Assembly: GCA_035691865.1 (NCBI GenBank)
Contig: DASSIM010000148.1
Coordinates: 1 to 64,000, forward strand
DNA from: Nitrosopolaris sp035691865
GTDB taxonomy: Archaea; Thermoproteota; Nitrososphaeria; Nitrososphaerales; Nitrososphaeraceae
DNA: 64,000 nucleotides
Reading direction: 5' to 3'
Positions 8,778 through 18,963 of this stretch are shown here, piece by piece. The notes under the pieces were generated by a model. The model did no database searches, was not told the DNA's origin, and was given only the letters and a program-made list of their open reading frames with translations. Every line of letters begins with the position of its first letter. The first letter of the stretch is position 1. The translations under genes were made by a program, and so were the position numbers.

Positions 8778-10103
8778 TTATCTTGTTTTCTCAAATTTGC
8801 CGCGTCTTCCCCAATCACCGCTGTTGCTCCCCCGATAACTGTCGGCATTACTACTCGTATGTCTTCTATTACCATAGCCCCTCCTGTATCCAAAGCCGGC
8901 CCTGGACCTACGGCTCCCACCATACCCCTGTCTTGGTTGATAACTTGTAGGATTATTCCAACGCCGCTGCTGTCTGACAACAGGAACAGAGATTCCCATC
9001 TCTTCGTTAAGTTTGCGGATGCGGTGTTGCGTTTGTCTGAGAATTCTTCCAAAGTTCTCAACCCTATCCAGTGAAACTAATGAGACAGCTCTACCTGTTG
9101 CCCCAGCTCTCGCAGTTCTTCCAATTCTATGGAAGTACATCAATGGATCCTCAGGAATATCATAGTTTATAACGTGACCAATGGCGGGCACGTCTATTCC
9201 TCTTGCAGCTATGTCTGTAGCAACCAGAATGTCTTCATTTCCCTTCTTAAACCTGTACATTGCGATATCTCTCTGTTTTTGAGAAAGATCACCGTGAATT
9301 GTTATTGCTTTGAATCCTTCATGTTTCAGTTCCGCTGCGAGTCTCTGCGTCCTTTCTTTCGTGGCGGCAAAAACAATAGTCTGTTTATGATCTCTTTTTC
9401 TTATAAAGTTACAGAGATACTTGAATTTCTCCTTCTCATGGACAATCAAATAAGATTGTTCAATTGTATCGAGGCTCAACTCTTTTTCATTTAATCTGAT
9501 CTCTTGAGGTTCTTTCATGTAGTCTTGCGCAAGTTTGAAAATCTCTGGAGGCATGGTCGCAGAAAAAAGACACGTCTGCCTATCTTTACATACATAAAAC
9601 AAGATGAACTTTATATCATCGATGAAGCCCATGTCCAACATCCTGTCGGCTTCGTCAAGCACTACAAACCTGACAGCATCTAGCTGGATTGAACCGCGCT
9701 TTAGGTGGTCAATCAACCTGCCAGGAGTTGCAACTACAATTTGGACTCCCCTCTTTAATCGATCCAGTTGTAGGTTTATGCTCTGTCCGCCGTATATGGA
9801 TGCTGCTTTGATATTGATATATTTTGCAAACTTATTGATTTCAGTGGTTATCTGAACTGCTAACTCTCTTGTCGGTGCCACTATCAGGGCTTGTACAGGC
9901 CCGTTGCGCTTTAATATGCTTAATATTGGTAAAGAGAAAGCCGCTGTCTTACCTGTTCCTGTGTGTGCCTGGCCTATCACATCGATACCTTTTAAAATAA
10001 ATGGTATAGCTATTTCTTGAATAGGAAACGGCATATCAAATCCATTTTCCTCGAGAGCTCTAACTATCTCCGTACTCATTCCTAACTCTTTGAAAGTTTT
10101 CAA
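8778..10103 (-). CDS. DEAD-box ATP-dependent RNA helicase
   Basis: RNA helicase with all core motifs in order: Q-motif region FKELGMSTEIVRALEENGF, motif I AHTGTGKT, PTRELA, TPGRL, DEAD (VLDEADRMLDMGF), SAT, and HRIGRTARAGA. The C-terminal tail from about residue 375 is rich in arginine, glycine and tyrosine (SRRSRAGFGYRRGYGNRR), as in RhlE/DeaD-like and cold-adapted helicases; it probably binds RNA non-specifically. Likely roles are ribosome assembly and RNA unwinding at low temperature. Length 441 residues. It is transcribed away from the gene at 10595, with a 490-base divergent spacer. Confidence 0.94.
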   Translation of the reverse strand: MKTFKELGMSTEIVRALEENGFDMPFPIQEIAIPFILKGIDVIGQAHTGTGKTAAFSLPILSILKRNGPVQALIVAPTRELAVQITTEINKFAKYINIKAASIYGGQSINLQLDRLKRGVQIVVATPGRLIDHLKRGSIQLDAVRFVVLDEADRMLDMGFIDDIKFILFYVCKDRQTCLFSATMPPEIFKLAQDYMKEPQEIRLNEKELSLDTIEQSYLIVHEKEKFKYLCNFIRKRDHKQTIVFAATKERTQRLAAELKHEGFKAITIHGDLSQKQRDIAMYRFKKGNEDILVATDIAARGIDVPAIGHVINYDIPEDPLMYFHRIGRTARAGATGRAVSLVSLDRVENFGRILRQTQHRIRKLNEEMGISVPVVRQQRRWNNPTSYQPRQGYGGSRRSRAGFGYRRGYGNRRHTSSNADSYRGSNSGDWGRRGKFEKTR

Positions 10104-10594
10104 TTTCTCCTCTCACATATGTTATTACAAAAGTCACGGACGAGAAGCATTTTCTAATTACTTAACAGATTCGCCGTATGTCTCTTGCTCGCATTTCGAA
10201 TAAAAAACACAAATATAAGGTATACGGCGATAAATCATTTATCGAGCTATCGTACCCAAACTAATTCATGACCTTCAACCCCGGGTCTATTATCTGATTG
10301 CATATACCATAATGTTCCAGGGTTAAAACATAACAGAAGGCCAATGGTGTATTTTTAAGTTTCCTTCGGAATAGCCAACTCGTAAGCGTACAAGACAGTC
10401 AAATACAATATTTATAGCAATAAAAAGACGAAAATTTTTTTCTTTCATAAAAACTCTTCCCCAAAAAAACCGTTATACCGGTTTTGGTTGTTTTGGATAT
10501 GTTCTGTGAGCTATCCATGTGCAGAATTCGTAAAATAGCTTTGCAGATACGAAATACTAATACGATTGATTTGTCTTAGAGGTTGTATATCTAA
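10104..10594. promoter_or_regulatory. Divergent spacer with an inverted repeat at 10466-10486
   Basis: This spacer separates the helicase from the plus-strand zinc-ribbon gene and should hold both promoters. Around 10466-10486 an AAAACCG half-site and its complement CGGTTTT flank about six bases, followed by more T-rich sequence, so it could form a seven-pair hairpin. No open frame is seen. I cannot tell whether the hairpin is a terminator for a small RNA, an operator or chance. Confidence 0.35.
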
Positions 10595-11452
10595 ATGATG
10601 ATTGAAGGCGACGATTTATCTGAGAAAAAATTGCGTGGCTCTGGCGGCCACGTTTTTGCGAAAGTGACTGACGAGGAACAAAGGAAGGGCAACCTTGGAG
10701 GTCCTGATCTGTTTCTTGCAGGAGTAGGTAGACTGAACGAGGATAGGTTTTCAAAATATTATTGTAACAAATGTGAAAAAGAATTTCAAGGGTCTCCAAC
10801 GATTAATTATGAAAAACCTAATGAAGCCCTGGGTGAAGGAGTCACATTGATTGAAACAGGGGAGTACAGATGCACGGGATGCAACAATACGATAGCTCAA
10901 TACCGAAAATTCAATTCTCCTGAAGAACCAACCGATGCGTCAGCTACAATTAAACGGTTACAAGCATCTGGTTCTGAGAATGGAAGAAAGAACACAACTG
11001 ATTTCATTCAAGAATCAATGAGCGTGATTGATACTAATACTCGCCACGCACCAATAGCAGCAGGCGCAGAGGCAACCGTTACGACCAAAGCAACAACAGA
11101 TGTCTCACATGAGGGGTTCATTTCAATTCAATCTTTAGTTGGGATGACTGCATACGATAGCGAAGCTATGTTAGTGGGCAGGGTTTTAGAAATTGGACTA
11201 CGAAAGTCGTCAAAAGGAAACATGGACATTAGTATAAAAATCTCCAAGCAGGAGGCTGGCCACGAGAATTTTGAGACTGTGGTGACAGAAGAAGTTTTGT
11301 GGAAGAATATTTCGAAAATTGGAGACATCGTGCTCCTTGCTGAAAGAATGCGCACTTCTGCCACAAATAGTCCCTCCAAATGTGCATCATGTGGCTACCA
11401 GAGCGATGTGGGAGCATTTTTTTGTGAAGAATGCGGAAAGAAGTTGGATTAG
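10595..11452 (+). CDS. Conserved protein with two zinc ribbons and a PRC-barrel-like middle domain
   Basis: I recognise no named function. The 285-residue protein has a first zinc-binding knuckle set (C57, C60 in CNKC and C93, C96 in CTGC), a low-complexity Thr/Ala-rich linker, then SLVGMTAYDSEAMLVGRVLEIGL and WKNISKIGDIVLL (about residues 178-245), which look like a PRC-barrel, and a C-terminal zinc ribbon (C263, C266, C279, C282). The arrangement suggests a nucleic-acid or protein-binding adaptor in the cytosol. It converges with, and slightly overlaps, the CoA-ligase gene. Function unknown. Confidence 0.75.
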   Translation: MMIEGDDLSEKKLRGSGGHVFAKVTDEEQRKGNLGGPDLFLAGVGRLNEDRFSKYYCNKCEKEFQGSPTINYEKPNEALGEGVTLIETGEYRCTGCNNTIAQYRKFNSPEEPTDASATIKRLQASGSENGRKNTTDFIQESMSVIDTNTRHAPIAAGAEATVTTKATTDVSHEGFISIQSLVGMTAYDSEAMLVGRVLEIGLRKSSKGNMDISIKISKQEAGHENFETVVTEEVLWKNISKIGDIVLLAERMRTSATNSPSKCASCGYQSDVGAFFCEECGKKLD

Positions 11453-13578
11453 CTCCTTAGGCTTATTCTGACATCTACTGTCCGTACTCCTTTGCCTTCT
11501 TCTAAAACCAGCAACGGATTTATATCAAATTCTTCAATTTGAGGAAAATCAGTCACCAGTTGAGAAAGGCGATGGAGGCTATCTACTAGGGCTCCAAGAT
11601 CCGAGGGTTTTTCCCCCCTGACACCCTTCAATAGGTTAAGTGTTTTTATCGAGTGAACCATTCGAATGGCCTCGTTCTCATCTATAGGAGCCAGTCTAAA
11701 GACAACATCTCTAAGAATTTCTACATAAATTCCACCAAGCCCGAACATCACAAGGGGACCAAATATTGGATCCTGCTTGGCACCAAGGATTATTTCTTTG
11801 CCAGATCTTATCATCTCCTGAACTAGTACCCCTTTAACGTTCGCGTCTGGTTTGTACACCTTCACATTCTGCAATATAGTATTAAACGCTGTACGCACTT
11901 GTTCATCATTTGCAAGCCCAACTTTGACCCCTCCTGCGTCAGATTTGTGAATAACGTCCTCAGATGAGATCTTCATTACGACAGGATAGCCGATTCTGTT
12001 GGCGGCATCTATACAGCGCTGTGCGCTATCCGCGAGAATGGTTTTTGGGGTAGTGAAACCATAGGCTGCCAAGACTTCATATCCTTCCTCTTCAACCAAG
12101 TATTTTCTTCCAGAGTTCCGCATATTATCAAAAAGTGACATTATTTTTTTCTTATCTGCGTTGAATACCTTTGGTCTACTGACGGGTGTCTTTAACCAAT
12201 CCCTGAAGCGATACATTCCTTCAAGAGTTTTGATAGCAGATTCAGCGTACATGAAGTGTGGAATCCCCCCTTCGGATAGAATTTCCTTATTTTTAGTACC
12301 CTCTGCAAGCCCCATTAATGCAGCAAGCATTGTCTTCCCACTACCCTTTGATGTCTTAACGATTATTCTAGCCAGATCGTCATAATCCAAAGTTGCGGAA
12401 GGTGTACACATTGTAACTATCGATCCGACACTGGGATTTGATATTACCTCAACTAGGACTTTTTCAAACCGATTAAAGTCGGCATCTCCCACTATATCTA
12501 TTGGATTTCTAGCCGACCCATGTGGCGGTATGACCTTAGCAATTGCTTCTCTCGATGATGATATATCTGCCATGTCCAAACTGTACTTTGAACAGGCATC
12601 AGTAGAGATGATGGCAGGTCCACCAGCATTAGAAACTATTACGACTCCGCCTTGCTCGGGAGGCGTGGGCTGCTCTGAAAATGCAGTGGAAAGCTCAAAA
12701 AGCTCTTGCATGGTATCTACTCGAATTACGCGAGATTGAGCAAAAAGGGCATCATAAATTTCATCAGGGCCCATAAGTGCACCGGTATGGGAGATCGCGG
12801 CTTTTGCCCCTTCAGGAGTTCGACCCGCTTTCAACACTATGATCGGTTTCTTGTGTTCCATTGTGATTCTTTTTGCAATTTCCATAAATCGCCTTCCGTC
12901 ATGGATGTCTTCAAGATACATCACGATAACTTTGGTGTCGGCATCGTCAGCTAGCAACTCGAGAATATCATTTTCATCCATATCCACTTTGTTTCCCATA
13001 CTTATCACTTTTGAGAAGCCGATTCCTTGTTCTATCGCGTCTTCCACTGTCGCTGCACAAATTGCGCCACTCTGAGATACGAGCGCTATTCCACCATGCT
13101 TCGGGGTAATTTTCAAAAATGTTAGATTCATGATATTGCTTTCAGATAAACTCATAATCCCGAGACAATTTGGCCCTATTATTCGAGTTCCATATGTTTT
13201 CGCAAGTGACCCAATATCTTTTTCTAACCTTGCACCGTGTTCGTCAACTTCCTTAAATCCAGCAGTCACAATAATTGCTCCTTTAATCTTTTTTTTGCCT
13301 ATATCTTCCATTACAGCAGGCACAATTCTGTTAGGAGTTGCAACCACCGCGAGATCTATATCCTCTGGCACCTCAAGGACAGATTTGTAAGCCTGGATGC
13401 CTAATACAGTACTACTGGAAGGATTGATCGGATAGATTTTTCCTTTGTATCCGTTCAATATGTTGGAAAATATAGCATTCCCGACTCCTGACTTCTCAGA
13501 GGCTCCGATAACAGCGATGGATTGCGGAGAAAGAAATACCCGCTTCTCATCCCTAGTCAATGACGACGACGAACCCAT
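11449..13578 (-). CDS. ADP-forming acyl-CoA synthetase (single-chain; 3-hydroxypropionate or 4-hydroxybutyrate CoA ligase candidate)
   Basis: A 709-residue fusion of the ADP-forming acetyl-CoA synthetase alpha and beta parts. The CoA-binding domain opens with SIAVIGASEKSGVGNAI (residues 20-36); the phosphorylated histidine is H264 in AAISHTGALMG; and the C-terminal ATP-grasp domain starts near residue 480 with FTTPKTILAD and VIHKSDAGGVKVG. Thaumarchaea use two such enzymes, for 3-hydroxypropionate and 4-hydroxybutyrate activation, in their carbon-fixation cycle; this gene is probably one of them, but acetate or another acid cannot be excluded from sequence alone. It forms acyl-CoA from acid, ATP and CoA with ADP and phosphate as by-products. 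Confidence 0.88.
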   Translation of the reverse strand: MGSSSSLTRDEKRVFLSPQSIAVIGASEKSGVGNAIFSNILNGYKGKIYPINPSSSTVLGIQAYKSVLEVPEDIDLAVVATPNRIVPAVMEDIGKKKIKGAIIVTAGFKEVDEHGARLEKDIGSLAKTYGTRIIGPNCLGIMSLSESNIMNLTFLKITPKHGGIALVSQSGAICAATVEDAIEQGIGFSKVISMGNKVDMDENDILELLADDADTKVIVMYLEDIHDGRRFMEIAKRITMEHKKPIIVLKAGRTPEGAKAAISHTGALMGPDEIYDALFAQSRVIRVDTMQELFELSTAFSEQPTPPEQGGVVIVSNAGGPAIISTDACSKYSLDMADISSSREAIAKVIPPHGSARNPIDIVGDADFNRFEKVLVEVISNPSVGSIVTMCTPSATLDYDDLARIIVKTSKGSGKTMLAALMGLAEGTKNKEILSEGGIPHFMYAESAIKTLEGMYRFRDWLKTPVSRPKVFNADKKKIMSLFDNMRNSGRKYLVEEEGYEVLAAYGFTTPKTILADSAQRCIDAANRIGYPVVMKISSEDVIHKSDAGGVKVGLANDEQVRTAFNTILQNVKVYKPDANVKGVLVQEMIRSGKEIILGAKQDPIFGPLVMFGLGGIYVEILRDVVFRLAPIDENEAIRMVHSIKTLNLLKGVRGEKPSDLGALVDSLHRLSQLVTDFPQIEEFDINPLLVLEEGKGVRTVDVRISLRS

Positions 13579-13716
13579 ATAAAAAATAGAAAAAAGACAT
13601 GATGGTTATAAATGCATGTTGTTCTATTAGGCCTAGTTGTCTAGAATAACAATATAGATGGTTAGAAATAAACGAACTAGAAAGCATTTAACTTGATTTT
13701 GTAAAGCTGCAGGTTA

Positions 13717-15108
13717 TTGAACGAGAGCGTTAATGCCGCGGTGGACTCTGAAATGAGAGGCCTCATTTCTGACCTTCAAATCTTAATAAGACAGCCCAGT
13801 ATTTCAGCAAAAAAGCAGGGCTTGGCTGAATGTGCTAACCTGGTATCCCAGATTATGGTCAAAGCAGGAATAAAATCGGAAGTGTTGTATCTCTGTCATC
13901 ATGACTCAATTCGGAATCAAGAGGCTATCCCTCCGATAGTTTACGGCGAAGCTAAATCGAAGATGAACCCAGGATCGAAAACACTTTTGTTTTACAACCA
14001 TTATGATGTCCAACCAGAAGAGCCTGTAGAACTCTGGGATACAGACCCGTTTAGTGGTAAGGTGGAGGGTAATTATATCTATGGGCGAGGCTCTGCCGAC
14101 GATAAAGGTGAGCTAATAACCCGTATTAAGGCTGTAGAGTATTTTCTAAAAAAAACAGGTGATGTTCCCTGTAATATAAAATTCATAGTAGAAGGTGAAG
14201 AGGAAATTGGCAGCGTGAACCTAGAAAAGTACCTTTCCAAATACAGACAGAAACTCGCAGCCGACGGAGTAATTTGGGAATTCGGATATGTTGACGAAAA
14301 GAATAAACCATTGATAAGCCTTGGGATGAAAGGGCTTCTTTATGTGGAGCTAGTCGCAAAGGGACCATCACAAGATGTTCATTCCAGCTTGGCAGTATTG
14401 ATTGAAAATCCTGCATGGCGTTTGGTCCAAGCGTTAAACAGCATTAGGAGCAAGGATGGAAGGATTTTGATCAAGGACTGGTACGAAGAGATAAGGGAAT
14501 TTACCTCGGAAGAATTGGATAGTATTTCCCGAGAGCCGTTTGATGCACAGGAATTCAAAAAGCAGCATGCTGTCGACAAATTCGTAAATGATGCACAAGA
14601 AATTGAAGTAAGAAAGGCATTAGTGGGTATGCCAACATGCAATATTTCTGGCCTTGTAGCAGGGTATGTCGGTCAAGGCGCGAAAACCGTTCTTCCGTCG
14701 ACTGCTAAGGCTAAGATTGATTTTAGGTTGGTCCCAGATATGGACCCCACAAGACAATTCCAGCGACTGATTACTCATTTAGAAAATCACGGGTTTCATC
14801 CTGATATCGATATAAAATTAATCCATGGAGAATGGGCATCTAGAACACCTATCAATCAACCTTTTGTAAAACTGGTAGAAGATTCCGCGAAGGAAACTTT
14901 TGGAACAGAACCTGTTATTAGCGTCTCATCTTCCGGAACTGGACCTATGCATTCGTTTGTTAAACTACTAGGTGCTCCATGTGTCTCCGTGGGAAGTACC
15001 TTTATTTATGCTCGAATCCATTCACCGAATGAATTTGCGAGGGTTGATCTACTTAACAAGGCAACTAAATGCATTGCCGCCATCATAGAAAAGTTCGGCA
15101 AACACTGA
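13717..15108 (+). CDS. M20-family metallopeptidase (dipeptidase-like)
   Basis: A 463-residue zinc peptidase. Metal-site motifs are in place: FYNHYDVQPEEP near residue 92 (His, Asp), GRGSADDKGE near residue 128 (bridging Asp), VEGEEEIGS near residue 155 (catalytic Glu pair), and a late VSSSGTGPMHSF with a conserved His. The order and length fit the CNDP/carboxypeptidase G2-like branch that cleaves dipeptides or acylated amino acids in the cytosol. A TTG start at 13717 is supported by the family N-terminus LISDLQILIRQPSIS following closely. Substrate unknown. Confidence 0.87.
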   Translation: MNESVNAAVDSEMRGLISDLQILIRQPSISAKKQGLAECANLVSQIMVKAGIKSEVLYLCHHDSIRNQEAIPPIVYGEAKSKMNPGSKTLLFYNHYDVQPEEPVELWDTDPFSGKVEGNYIYGRGSADDKGELITRIKAVEYFLKKTGDVPCNIKFIVEGEEEIGSVNLEKYLSKYRQKLAADGVIWEFGYVDEKNKPLISLGMKGLLYVELVAKGPSQDVHSSLAVLIENPAWRLVQALNSIRSKDGRILIKDWYEEIREFTSEELDSISREPFDAQEFKKQHAVDKFVNDAQEIEVRKALVGMPTCNISGLVAGYVGQGAKTVLPSTAKAKIDFRLVPDMDPTRQFQRLITHLENHGFHPDIDIKLIHGEWASRTPINQPFVKLVEDSAKETFGTEPVISVSSSGTGPMHSFVKLLGAPCVSVGSTFIYARIHSPNEFARVDLLNKATKCIAAIIEKFGKH

Positions 15109-15901
15109 TAGGCAGCTAACTATTTGTACGACATCAGAACAATACAGCGGAATTGACATAATGGGGTATTGGATAAATGAGAAGAGCCTATCTTTTTAAG
15201 GATAATAATCCGCAGGAAACTGAGAGGCATAATAGATGGCACAAATTTCCCATTTTTATGCAAGAAAGAATTGAATAAAATTACTATGAAGTCAGTCGCA
15301 TAGAAATAGAAATAGTCAAATCAACCGGAGTATTAACATACACAAGCTATCGCATCTTTCAGGTGCGGAATATAGAAATTCCACTTGATAATTGAACTCC
15401 CCATTGATTGGAGAATCCTCTGAATCTCTTGAGCGTAGGAAGGACAAGAAACGAAATGACAATTAAAATTTGTCAGGCAACTTAACAATTTAGTTTTATT
15501 ATATTAAATGCCTCCTTTACAATAATGATAAACTGAATAATGAAAAAACGGCGGGATAAAGTAAACACGCATAGACACTAGAGTAGGTTCAATCCAGCGG
15601 ATGAGCATTTCACGAGAGACCTTGTGACAATAAATATAGACCTAAATAGGCCCCAGGCTACAGATTTAATCCGAAAGGATCCAGATTTTTACATCGTGGG
15701 CATCTACAAAATAAAATAAGAGACAAGAATGTTTTCAGTCTTCTGAAGCTACGAGCATAAATATAAGGGGTGCGCAATAGATTGAAGATATTTATAACTT
15801 CAACATGCTTACAAACTCCTCCCCGCTGAATCCGTCGCGATATAGCACACGACTTGAAAACTTAATTATGACATTAATTGCTATCATAATAGATACTGCG
15901 G
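15109..15901. other. Long spacer upstream of glutamine synthetase
   Basis: Almost 800 bases without an open frame I can support. An AT-rich element near 15756-15767 (agcataaatata) resembles box A, but it is far from the glnA start, so a leader or a second transcript is possible. No inverted repeat or RNA fold stands out by eye. Confidence 0.45.
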
Positions 15902-17368
15902 TTGCCATATAAAGTAATTGACGGCAAAATTGAACCTATGACGTTTACATCCGAAGAGGTTATGCAAAAACTAAAGAATGAGAGGATCAAGTTTCTTGAT
16001 TTGCAGTTTACCGGCCTTACCGGAAGATTCCACCATACAACCATGGCATCTAATATGTTTCACAAAGAAGACTTCGAGGATGGTCTTCCAAAACTCGACG
16101 GCTCTTCGATCCGTGGTTTTACAGAGATCCATGAATCAGATCTAATTCTTAGGCCTGATCCATCGACATACGCCACCATTCCATGGATTGAAAAGGATTC
16201 CACAGCAAGGCTAATTTGTGATATCCTAACCGGCGGTTCGGAAAGAAATCCGTTTCCCCGCGACCCTAGGGGGATCGCAACCAAGGCGGCCAAATATGTT
16301 CGAGAAAGAGGCTATGAGTCGTCTTTTTGGGGGCCGGAAGTCGAATTTTTTGTCTTCGATAAACTCGAGGTTAACACTATGACACCTTATCACGGCCAGA
16401 GCTATAACATAACTTCGAGAGAAGCGCCGTGGTCCACCGAGGGCGTAGGATATGTTTTGAGACTTAAAGAAGGATATCTTCCAAGTGCACCTGGTGACAC
16501 ACTGATGGATTATCGAAATGAATGTGTAGACGTTCTGAGTAACGATTTTGGTATCATTTGTGATACTCATCATCACGAAGTCGCAACTGCAGGTCAATGC
16601 GAAATTGATATTCGGTACGACACACTTGTGAATGCAGCCGATTCTGTTCAAAGTTACAAGTATATCGTTAAAAATATCGCTAAAAAATATAACATGATTG
16701 CTACGATGATGCCTAAGCCTATTGCACTTGATAACGGTTCAGGCATGCATGTTAATGTTAGCCTTTGGGACAAACAGAAAAATCTCTTTTTTGATGATAG
16801 AGACGAATATGCGGAAATGTCAGAAACTGCTCGTTATTTTGGCGGAGGGATCATAGACCATGCACCTGCATTGGCTGCAATCGTCGCACCGACTACCAAC
16901 TCATACAGAAGGCTGGTACCTGGATATGAAGCGCCTGTATATATTGCGTGGAGTAGGGGTAATAGATCAGCAATTATCAGGATCCCAGCTCATTACAAAG
17001 GCAGAAAATTTGCCTCGATGAAAAGAATCGAGTTCAGGGCTCCAGACCCCTCCTGCAATCCTTATTTTGCATTCTCAGCAATGGTTGCTGCTGGACTAGA
17101 CGGTATCCTGAAGAAGAAACCGTTGGGCAATGCTGTTGATGAAGATATTTTTAAAATGACCCCACAGAGACGTAGGGAACTTGGGGTTAAGCAGTTGCCT
17201 GCAAGTTTAAGAGAAGCATATGAGGCGCTAGAGAGTGATAGAACTTTCCTGAAACCTATTTTTGGTGACGACGCCATCGATAGCATAATTGAACATGAAG
17301 TAAAGGAACACAATGAAGTAGCAGTGAGACCGCATCCTCACGAATTCTCTATGTACGCCGATGTGTGA
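15902..17368 (+). CDS. glnA: Glutamine synthetase (type I)
   Basis: Makes glutamine from glutamate, ammonia and ATP; the main nitrogen-assimilation step, and the obvious one for an ammonia oxidizer. The 488-residue protein has the beta-Grasp N-terminus (KFLDLQFTGLTGRFHH), FDGSS-type DGSSIRGF at about residues 66-73, the active-site GPEVEFFVFD, GSGMHVNVSLW, NRSAIIRIP and the C-terminal KRIEFRAPDPSCNPYFAF. The usual KPNLYDLPP adenylylation segment seen in enterobacteria is not visible, so regulation is probably allosteric or transcriptional. TTG start at 15902 reads MPYKVIDGK. The next gene but 570 bases away is an Lrp-type regulator. Confidence 0.95.
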   Translation: MPYKVIDGKIEPMTFTSEEVMQKLKNERIKFLDLQFTGLTGRFHHTTMASNMFHKEDFEDGLPKLDGSSIRGFTEIHESDLILRPDPSTYATIPWIEKDSTARLICDILTGGSERNPFPRDPRGIATKAAKYVRERGYESSFWGPEVEFFVFDKLEVNTMTPYHGQSYNITSREAPWSTEGVGYVLRLKEGYLPSAPGDTLMDYRNECVDVLSNDFGIICDTHHHEVATAGQCEIDIRYDTLVNAADSVQSYKYIVKNIAKKYNMIATMMPKPIALDNGSGMHVNVSLWDKQKNLFFDDRDEYAEMSETARYFGGGIIDHAPALAAIVAPTTNSYRRLVPGYEAPVYIAWSRGNRSAIIRIPAHYKGRKFASMKRIEFRAPDPSCNPYFAFSAMVAAGLDGILKKKPLGNAVDEDIFKMTPQRRRELGVKQLPASLREAYEALESDRTFLKPIFGDDAIDSIIEHEVKEHNEVAVRPHPHEFSMYADV

Positions 17369-17736
17369 TAGATCATTACATCGATGAAGCTCTGAAATCA
17401 ACATTCTTTGGAGCAGTGGTTCAGTTGGTCGAGCTTCCTTCCTGTTTCTTCCGAGGGTTAATCTTAATACGCTAATATCGCCTCTGCCATTAGAATTCTT
17501 AGATGCAACATCTTGCGAATATTGTATTATTGTCCACTTCGATATAATTTACATGATCGTTGTTCAAGTCATATTCCGAAAACCCAATAGTATTCCTATA
17601 TCTCGCATCGAGTCACAATGTGTTACACTTCTATCCTTCATTACAATTCCAAGATTTTTGTAAAGTATTAATATAAGTATTTGGTCATGACTTTTTCCGC
17701 CCGGGCAAGGAATGAAAAGATGCATAAAATATTAGT

Positions 17737-17899
17737 ATGCCAGAATCAGTGATCGAAAACCCAATCAGCAGAGAACAGGTAATGCATTATTCAGGACGTA
17801 GTGCTAGTCCGTAATTTGGAAGACTCACGATACCATTGGTACATGTTCGCTATCGGTGTATTTGTGCGAATAGCTATTATAGTACATGTGCACACATGA
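17737..17899 (+). pseudogene. Possible frameshifted remnant of a small membrane protein
   Basis: An ATG frame starting MPESVIENPISREQVMHYSG stops at 17814; in the next frame the reading continues as RNLEDSRYHWYMFAIGVFVR and on through AIIVHVHT to a stop at 17899. The second part looks like the first membrane helix of an integral membrane protein. The two pieces would join with one frameshift. No family is recognised; this could be a decayed gene start. The rest of 17369-17941 shows nothing else. Confidence 0.3.
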
Positions 17900-17941
17900 A
17901 ATTGATTATTAGAAATTTGCTTTAGATGTAGTTCTTGTTAT

Positions 17942-18457
17942 TTACCGAAGCGTAGCTCGTTCTGCAGACTCTGCTTTGGTAGCAATGTCCTTTTTCAGGG
18001 AGACTATTTGTTCTTCTTTCCTAGATTTCAATACAGGCATCAATTCAGTTTCTAGAATGTTCGGTAAAGTGCGAATTTTATTTTCAACAATATCTCTCAT
18101 CTGTTCTAAGTTCTTGGCACGGATCTTTAATATGAGGTCGAAGGTGCCATGCATTTCATGAACCTCTAAAACTTCATCTACGAAACAGAGGTCAGCAATT
18201 ACGCTTTCTACAAAACCCGGATCTGTGTTGACACCCATGAATGCCAGATGATCGTATCCAAGTCTATCATTATCAACAGACAACGTGAACTTATTGATTA
18301 TTCCTGCATCAACCATCCTGCGGACCCTTATGTGTACAGTCGCATCGGATACGCCTATTTGTTTTGCAATTTCTACGAATGGTGTTGATGAATCCTCACC
18401 TAACTTGTCCAAAATTTTGAGATTTACATCATCCAATAACTCGTAGTCGAATTGCAA
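17942..18457 (-). CDS. Lrp/AsnC-family transcriptional regulator
   Basis: A 171-residue regulator with an N-terminal helix-turn-helix (LDDVNLKILDKLGEDSSTPF, then EIAKQIGVSDATVHIRVRRM) and a C-terminal RAM domain (AFMGVNTDPGFVESVIADL, then VHEMHGTFDLILKIRAKNLE) that binds amino acids and forms dimers and octamers. Such proteins control amino-acid and nitrogen genes in archaea. A basic tail (about residues 145-171) follows the domain. The start is TTG at 18457; an ATG just upstream is out of frame. The position downstream of glnA makes nitrogen control a reasonable guess, but it is not shown by sequence. Confidence 0.9.
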   Translation of the reverse strand: MQFDYELLDDVNLKILDKLGEDSSTPFVEIAKQIGVSDATVHIRVRRMVDAGIINKFTLSVDNDRLGYDHLAFMGVNTDPGFVESVIADLCFVDEVLEVHEMHGTFDLILKIRAKNLEQMRDIVENKIRTLPNILETELMPVLKSRKEEQIVSLKKDIATKAESAERATLR

Positions 18458-18639
18458 GTCATTAAAACTACGTCATCACCTGTTATATACTTTTATTGCA
18501 TGTATTTAGAGGCGGATTTGGACGAAAGCCAGAGCAGAATAGGAACATACTATACATTGGCTAACAACGTGATTATTCTATCATACATTAATTTAAATAT
18601 CCTTTTTTGGTAATAGAAGATTGAGAGGGACTCGCCCTA

Positions 18640-18963
18640 ATGAAACCCAATAATTTTGCCATGAAAGACTGGCATTTAGAACATGTTGAAAAGATTATCA
18701 TCCGTAATATCAAAGGCATATCTCCCGATGCGTCATCCTTTGAAAAGCGTAATTTCAAAAAATACAGTACTATTTCGAGCTGCGCAAAGCAGATAGAATA
18801 CGATATCAAACATGGTGTGACAATCGAAGAGGTTCTGGCGGTCATGCAAAAAATCAGATACGACAAATCTTTTTCCGAGTTACGCGAGAATCCTGAAACA
18901 GTACAACGATTAGACGAGTTGGAAAGGCACGTTTCTGCTCCAAAAAGAGTCGCTTCTTGGTAG
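18640..18963 (+). CDS. Conserved hypothetical protein, helical
   Basis: A 107-residue soluble protein that I do not recognise. It begins MKPNNFAMKDWHLEHVEKII, is rich in charged residues and ends with a predicted helical stretch EEVLAVMQKIRYDKSFSELR. There are no cysteine clusters, signal peptide or membrane segment. The coding-like codon pattern and clean ATG start support a real gene. It lies alone, divergent from the Lrp regulator with 180 bases between them; the spacer carries an A/T run (atttaaatat at 18591-18600) suitable as its promoter. Confidence 0.6.
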   Translation: MKPNNFAMKDWHLEHVEKIIIRNIKGISPDASSFEKRNFKKYSTISSCAKQIEYDIKHGVTIEEVLAVMQKIRYDKSFSELRENPETVQRLDELERHVSAPKRVASW

